Shown piece by piece: positions 59,070-64,000 of a DNA stretch of 64,000 bases. The number at the start of each line of letters is the position of its first letter. The first letter of the stretch is position 1. A program made the translations under genes and the position numbers. The DNA comes from Rhizobium sp. BG4 (GTDB taxonomy: Bacteria > Pseudomonadota > Alphaproteobacteria > Rhizobiales > Rhizobiaceae). Where the stretch lies: NCBI RefSeq assembly GCF_016864575.1, contig NZ_CP044125.1, forward strand, positions 1 to 64,000, read 5' to 3'. Below the pieces are notes generated by a model. That model made no database searches and was not told the origin of the DNA. It saw nothing but the letters and a program-made list of their open reading frames with translations.

Positions 59070-59915
59070 TCAGGCCGACTTTGCGATCGCATCGAACGCC
59101 AGAAGCTTTTCGAGAAGCCGCGGCATGTCCTTCAGATAGACCATGTTCGGGCCATCCGACGGCGCATTGTCAGGATCCTCATGCGTCTCGACGAAGACGC
59201 CGGCGACACCGACGGCGACGGCCGCACGCGCCAAGGTCTCGACGAATTCGCGCTGGCCGCCACTCGATCCGCCCTGCCCGCCCGGCTGCTGCACCGAATG
59301 CGTGGCATCGAAGATCACAGGCGCGCCCATGGCCGCCATGATCGGCAGCGAGCGCATGTCGGAGACCAGCGTGTTGTAACCAAAGGAAGCACCGCGCTCG
59401 CAGAGCAGGATGTTCGGGTTGCCCGTCTCGTTCAGCTTGGCGAGAACGTTCTTCATATCCCACGGAGCCAGGAACTGGCCCTTCTTGACGTTGACGGCGC
59501 GGCCGGTCTTGGCCGCAGCAACTAGAAGGTCGGTCTGGCGCGAGAGGAAAGCCGGGATTTGCAGGATGTCGACGACGGTTGCGACCTCCGCACACTGCTC
59601 CTCGGTATGAATGTCCGTCAGAACCGGGAAGCCGAATTCCTTCTTCAGGTCAGAGAAGACTTCGAGCGACTTGTCGAGGCCGATGCCGCGCTGCGCCGAG
59701 AGCGAGGTGCGGTTCGCCTTGTCGAAGGAAGACTTGTAGACGAGGCCGATGCCGAGCTTCTTGCAGAGTTCGCTCAGAACACCGGCGATCATGAAGGCAT
59801 GTTCGCGGCTTTCCATCTGGCAGGGTCCAGCGATGATCGACAGCTTGCCGGCATTGGAAAAGGTAACGCGGCCAGCGCCTTCGCCGACGGCGACTTCTGC
59901 ATTGGTGTTGCTCAT
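59070..59915 (-). CDS. kdsA: 3-deoxy-8-phosphooctulonate (KDO-8-P) synthase
   Basis: KdsA joins PEP and arabinose-5-phosphate to make KDO-8-P for lipopolysaccharide. The 281-residue protein shows [28 protein letters not shown] and [14 protein letters not shown], and the metal-site region with Cys in GPCQME marks the metal-dependent class. ATGA overlap with the VOC gene shows coupling. Confidence 0.95.
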   Translation of the reverse strand: MSNTNAEVAVGEGAGRVTFSNAGKLSIIAGPCQMESREHAFMIAGVLSELCKKLGIGLVYKSSFDKANRTSLSAQRGIGLDKSLEVFSDLKKEFGFPVLTDIHTEEQCAEVATVVDILQIPAFLSRQTDLLVAAAKTGRAVNVKKGQFLAPWDMKNVLAKLNETGNPNILLCERGASFGYNTLVSDMRSLPIMAAMGAPVIFDATHSVQQPGGQGGSSGGQREFVETLARAAVAVGVAGVFVETHEDPDNAPSDGPNMVYLKDMPRLLEKLLAFDAIAKSA

Positions 59916-60790
59916 TGGGTCTCCTCGAAGGCGAAGATCGCGCCTTGTCCCGGCGCCGGCTTCACCAATAGACGATTGTTCATATTCACGTAGGTGATCC
60001 CGTTAGCAGCCAAATGCGCCGCTGTCACGGCCAGATCAGCGACTGTAAAGACGATTGCCCGCGCCCGCAGGCCGTTATCGGTGCCAAGCGGCTCGACATC
60101 GAAATAGGCCTCCATCCCTTCTTCGGAATAGATGGCGATCCGGACATTACTGAGGGCGAAGGAAAGGCCGAAGGCGGCCTCACCGGGCGCAACGCCGCCA
60201 CTTGCCGTCTGCAACAGCGACGCGAAGGCGTCGGGTTCCTCCGCGCTGAGGGCAATCTCGACAATGCCGAGAACGCCGTTGGCATGAGTCTCCAGCACCT
60301 TGCGATCGGCCGGAAAGGCGTTGATCCGCTGGCAGGCGAAAAAGAAGACATCGGGCGCCCTCAGATCGGCGGCAAAGGCGAGCTTGAAGGCGCCGGTCGC
60401 CTGCGTTCCATCGGGCATGACGATCGGGCGCGAGAACTCCACCATGTCACCGCCGCTCAGCTGCGCGCCATCATAGGCGGCCCTGTCCGCATCGGCATCG
60501 TCAGTGCCGAAGACGACTGCCGAGAAGCCATCATCGCCGCAGCGGAAGCGGAAGGCCTGGTCGCGGGCGACAAAGCTGTTGCCCTTGGCGGCGGCGGCAT
60601 CGCACTCCGCCTGGCTCGCGATGCCGAGCGGCTCCAGATAAGTCTTGTCGGCGAGGAAGACGCAGGCATTCTCCGTTCCGAACGGATGACGGCCATTGGC
60701 GGCGACGGTGAAACCGAGACGGCCGAGTCGCTCGCGGGCGACATCGATGTGGGTGACGGGCAGTACCAGATGATCGAGCGGATGCGTCAT
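59912..60790 (-). CDS. VOC family (glyoxalase-like) protein
   Basis: This 292-residue protein carries a glyoxalase_3-like VOC domain ([40 protein letters not shown]) and a repeat of the fold in the second half ([20 protein letters not shown], to [17 protein letters not shown]). It overlaps kdsA by four bases and is upstream of it. Substrate and reaction are unknown; metal-ligand positions are only partly visible. Confidence 0.85.
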   Translation of the reverse strand: MTHPLDHLVLPVTHIDVARERLGRLGFTVAANGRHPFGTENACVFLADKTYLEPLGIASQAECDAAAAKGNSFVARDQAFRFRCGDDGFSAVVFGTDDADADRAAYDGAQLSGGDMVEFSRPIVMPDGTQATGAFKLAFAADLRAPDVFFFACQRINAFPADRKVLETHANGVLGIVEIALSAEEPDAFASLLQTASGGVAPGEAAFGLSFALSNVRIAIYSEEGMEAYFDVEPLGTDNGLRARAIVFTVADLAVTAAHLAANGITYVNMNNRLLVKPAPGQGAIFAFEETQ

Positions 60791-60930
60791 GGCGGTTCCC
60801 TCCGGTGAAGCCGGCAGAGATTTGCACGCCGCGCCGGGCAAAGCGCAAGCGCGGATAACCAATCCGGCAAAGAAACTTTCAAAAATGACGAAAAATGACG
60901 GGAAGTTTTACCAATATTTAGGCACTTGCG

Positions 60931-60945
60931 GAACACATATGGAAC
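60931..60945 (+). promoter_or_regulatory. LexA box upstream of lexA
   Basis: GAAC at 60931-60934, seven bases, then GAAC at 60942-60945: an exact match to the alphaproteobacterial SOS box GAAC-N7-GAAC. It lies 50 bases before the lexA start, fitting self-repression by LexA. Confidence 0.9.
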
Positions 60946-60994
60946 ATATAGTGTCCGTTCTGGCTTTGTTTCACGAATCTGGGGAAAGACTTCG

Positions 60995-61708
60995 ATGCTG
61001 ACGCGCAAACAACAGGAGCTTCTCCTCTTCATTCACGAGCGGATGAAGGAGTCCGGCGTACCGCCGTCCTTCGACGAAATGAAGGATGCGCTCGACCTCG
61101 CCTCTAAGTCGGGCATTCATCGCCTGATCACAGCGCTCGAAGAGCGCGGCTTCATTCGCCGCCTACCGAACCGCGCCCGCGCACTGGAAGTCATCAAGCT
61201 GCCCGAGGCCTACAGCCCCAGCATCCAGCCGCGCCGCGGCTTCTCGCCAAGCGTCATCGAAGGCAGCCTCGGCAAGCCGCAGCCCGTTGCGCCGCCGAAG
61301 CCGGCGAACGAAGACAATAGCAGCTCGATCTCGGTTCCCGTCATGGGCCGCATCGCCGCCGGTGTGCCGATTTCTGCGATCCAGCAGAACACCCACGACA
61401 TCACCGTTCCCGCCGATATGCTCGGAAACGGTGAGCACTATGCGCTTGAGGTCAAGGGCGACTCGATGATCGAGGCCGGCATCTTCGACGGCGACACCGT
61501 CATCATCCGCAATACCAATACCGCCAATGCCGGCGATATCGTCGTCGCCCTTGTCGACGATGAAGAAGCGACGCTGAAGCGGTTCCGCCGCAAGGGCGCA
61601 TCAATCGCACTCGAAGCTGCCAATCCGGCCTACGAGACCCGTATCTTCGGGCCTGATCGCGTCAAGGTTCAGGGCAAGCTTGTCGGCCTTATCCGCCGCT
61701 ATCACTGA
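60995..61708 (+). CDS. lexA: SOS repressor LexA
   Basis: LexA represses SOS genes and cleaves itself when RecA is active. The 237-residue protein has a winged helix ([40 protein letters not shown]), a long linker, the Ala-Gly cleavage site in [10 protein letters not shown], the catalytic Ser in [15 protein letters not shown] and the Lys in [12 protein letters not shown]. The linker is longer than in E. coli, as usual in rhizobia. The ATG at 60995 is chosen over an upstream one inside the promoter. Confidence 0.97.
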   Translation: MLTRKQQELLLFIHERMKESGVPPSFDEMKDALDLASKSGIHRLITALEERGFIRRLPNRARALEVIKLPEAYSPSIQPRRGFSPSVIEGSLGKPQPVAPPKPANEDNSSSISVPVMGRIAAGVPISAIQQNTHDITVPADMLGNGEHYALEVKGDSMIEAGIFDGDTVIIRNTNTANAGDIVVALVDDEEATLKRFRRKGASIALEAANPAYETRIFGPDRVKVQGKLVGLIRRYH

Positions 61709-64000
61709 CTGGCCCTTCATCGCCATCGAAAGTGCCGCTGCGCCAGTCATAGGCGCGGTGGCGGGTCCAGGGGCGGTCGAGATCCTCGAAGGATGCGGTG
61801 ACCGCTGCAGCGCCTCCATCGAAGCGCAACTCGACAGAGCCTGTCTTTCTTAAGGTAGCGCCGGTAAAAAGCAGTGCGCCAGAGCGGCAGCTTTCGAGCC
61901 GCAGGCGCACCGGTGTGACGACGATATCGGATGCATCGCAGGCGGGGCCGAGGTAAGCGGCATTGTCGATGACCGTCAGCACCGAGCCGTTCTCCAGCTT
62001 TGCCGTGCACCAGGCTTTCTTTACGCAGGAAAACCGCTCTTCCCTGGCATTGGCCGTGATTGCGCTCTGCGCTTCCTGCTGTTGCGCTGGTGTCAGCCTT
62101 AATCTTTCGCCCGGCGGCGCGGGACCGATGCCGATGTGATGAAGATCGGCTCGCGATGGCTGTCCAGCACCAGAGCCCGTTTCCACTGATCGAAGATGAA
62201 ACCCGGCGGGCGCTCGCGATTGGTGGCGATTGCGCTGGAACCGATGATCCCCGCCATGCTGCCGTCCTCAGCAATGACGATCTTCGGTGGGGGCTTCTCG
62301 GGAAGCATGACGACCACAAGCGTCGACAGGGCCATGATTGCCGTGCCGATGTGCCTCAGCCGGGTGCGCAGCAGGGTCAATAGCAGGAAGCCCGCGACCG
62401 CAGCCGGGAAATACCAGGCAGGCAACCGGCCGACGCCGATATCACCGCCCCAGGACGAGACGGTCTTGGCGATCGCGATCACCAGATCGAGACCGAAGCC
62501 GACCACCTGCCAGGCCCAGGCATCCAGCCCGAACGGCATCAACAGCATCGCAAGCAGCCCGGCCGGCATGATGACGAAGGAGATGACGGGCATGGCGGCG
62601 AGATTGGCAGGCAGGCCATAGGCCGTCAGCCGGTGAAAATGCTCGATCGAGAACAGCGCCGTCGAGAAACCGCCGATGACGGAGGTGAGCAGGATGCCGC
62701 CGAAGAAGCCGGCCGCCGATGACATGAGCCTGACCGCCCGCAATTTCGCAAATGGCTTGTCGCGCGCCGGCCGCTCCTTCCAGAGCGCATAGCCGGCGAC
62801 CAGCGCCAGCGTCGCGGCAAAGGACATCTGAAAGCTCGGCCCCATGATTTCCGAGGGCGAGATGGCGATGATGATCAGTGCCGAAAGCGCCACATTGCGC
62901 AAACTGATCGACGGCCGGTCGAAGAACACCGCCGTCAGCATGATCGCCATCATGATGAAGGCGCGCTCGGCGGAAACTGCGAAGCCGGAAATCAGGAAAT
63001 AGGCGGTGACGGCCGCAAGCGCTCCGGCGGCGGCGATCTTCTTGACCGGATAGGCCTGGGCGACGGACGGAAACAGGCTGAGCAGCGTGCGGAACCCGAC
63101 GAAGAAGATGCCGGCAGACAGCGCCATGTTGAGGCCCGATATGGCGATGATATGCGCGAGGCCTGATTGCCGGAGTGCCTCCGTAGTTTCTGCCGAAATG
63201 GCCCGAAAGCGCCGGTATCGCCGGGCAAAATGCCCCTGATGCGATCGCCGATGCCGCTTCTCAGCCGGTAGAGCCACTCGAAGGCGCTGTCGGTCAGCGA
63301 ATGCTCGTCTGCGGCTCCCGGCGTCACCGCCGTTGGCGCCCCATAGAAAAACCCATTGGCGCCAACGCGATCGAAATAGGATGAGAAGGCGAAGTCGTTG
63401 AGACCGGGGAGTGCCGGACCGGAGGGTGGCGTCAGCCGCGCCCTGCCCTTCACCCAGGTTCCCGTCTCGAACTCGGACTTGGCGCCGCGGGCGATGACAG
63501 TCACCCGGGCGGGCGGGCGTTTCACCACCGGGTTTTCGGTTGCGCGCAATGACAGCAGATAGCGCCAGCCGCCGCGGCCATCGCTTTCCCGGCGCTCGAC
63601 CCGTCCTGTGAGCGTCGTCGTCACGGCGGAATCAAGGAGGATGGTCTCGGCTCTCCACGTTTCGAATTGCGCAGTCGCGACGCCTGCCGCTACCAACGTC
63701 AATGCGGCGATCACGACGCGCATCCCCTCCCGCGCCCGATCGGTGAAGACCAGCAGAGTGAACAGCACCGCGATGAAGAAAAGTGGCATGATCGGCGAGA
63801 CGCTGGTGCCGGCCGCAAACCACGCCACGGCACCAAAGCCGAGCGCAACCGGCGCGAAGAGCATGCGTCCACCGTAGGCGAGCTCTTCGTCGGCGCATTT
63901 CGGGATGGCGCCTATCGCGCGCCCGATGGATGATCGGAGTCGATAAGCGCTGAGCGTGGCCGGTACGTGCCGCGTTGGCACGGGCACGAGGCCAGAATAG
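61689..64000 (-). CDS. comEC: ComEC/Rec2 family DNA-uptake membrane protein, damaged and cut by the window edge
   Basis: ComEC forms the inner-membrane channel for DNA in natural transformation. The N-terminal part has DUF4131 text ([35 protein letters not shown]); then comes the Competence core [17 protein letters not shown] and many membrane segments up to about 62330. The tail has [18 protein letters not shown], part of a beta-lactamase-like region without His-rich metal sites. Near 63205 the frame breaks and the usual eight or nine residues between GDTGA and [11 protein letters not shown] are missing. Near 62130 one base is missing. The end overlaps lexA by 20 bases. Confidence 0.85.

Overview
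This 64 kb window is a gene-dense chromosomal segment of an alphaproteobacterium, most likely a Rhizobiaceae member (Rhizobium, Sinorhizobium or Agrobacterium type). The supporting signs are a phosphatidylcholine synthase, a fused IspDF enzyme, a lipoyl domain on the pyruvate dehydrogenase E1 beta subunit, the gene order dusB-ntrB-ntrC-ntrY-ntrX, and a GAAC-N7-GAAC LexA box in front of lexA. I see no mobile element, prophage, CRISPR array or rRNA, and no gap longer than 300 bases without a gene.

Layout. 0-4.8 kb: end of recG, a DUF502 membrane protein, then glmS and glmU for UDP-GlcNAc synthesis. 4.9-10.2 kb: a galactofuranose-type ABC importer (ytfQ-ytfR-ytfT-yjfF) with a GntR regulator as last gene. 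10.3-16.8 kb: a same-strand run of pcs, a quinone oxidoreductase and a BMP-type nucleoside ABC importer, ending in a strong terminator. 17-22.7 kb: ferredoxin-NADP reductase, a second GntR regulator, a MacAB-like exporter, a GFA protein. 22.8-24.7 kb: small secreted or membrane proteins, including a 38-residue one, and tRNA-Lys(UUU). 24.8-32 kb: CcdA, an AEC transporter, a Ubi-type hydroxylase, and the sulfite-reduction cluster cysG-DUF2849-cysI-DUF934. 32-35 kb: a deaminase, MazG and an FAD monooxygenase. 35-45.2 kb: hflX, hfq, a D-amino acid aminotransferase and the ntr regulon core. 45.3-50.1 kb: ispDF, pncC, a COQ10-like protein, a FlaR-like NTPase, lipA and two GlsB-type membrane proteins. 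50.2-60.8 kb: the pyruvate dehydrogenase cluster (pdhA, pdhB, pdhC, lpdA, with three extra genes between them), ftsB, eno, kdsA and a VOC protein. 60.9-64 kb: lexA and a damaged comEC.

The genes join central carbon metabolism (eno, pdh, lpdA, lipA), envelope precursors (glmS, glmU, kdsA, ispDF, pcs), nitrogen control (ntrBC, ntrYX) and sulfur assimilation (cys).

The most striking property is a set of about 23 frame breaks in otherwise conserved genes. Seventeen of them lie in the first 7.8 kb (recG, DUF502, glmS, glmU, gntR, yjfF, ytfT, ytfR). Most are one-base losses in short G or C runs, and restoring them gives the normal family lengths (GlmU 453 aa, GlmS 608 aa). I read these as consensus sequence errors rather than pseudogenes, and I give the repaired gene spans. 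The best biological leads are small: an extra membrane protein translationally coupled to pdhC, a 38-residue membrane protein with its own ribosome site and terminator, a 21-bp-phased direct repeat upstream of ntrYX, a palindrome upstream of cysG, and a deaminase-MazG-monooxygenase gene set.
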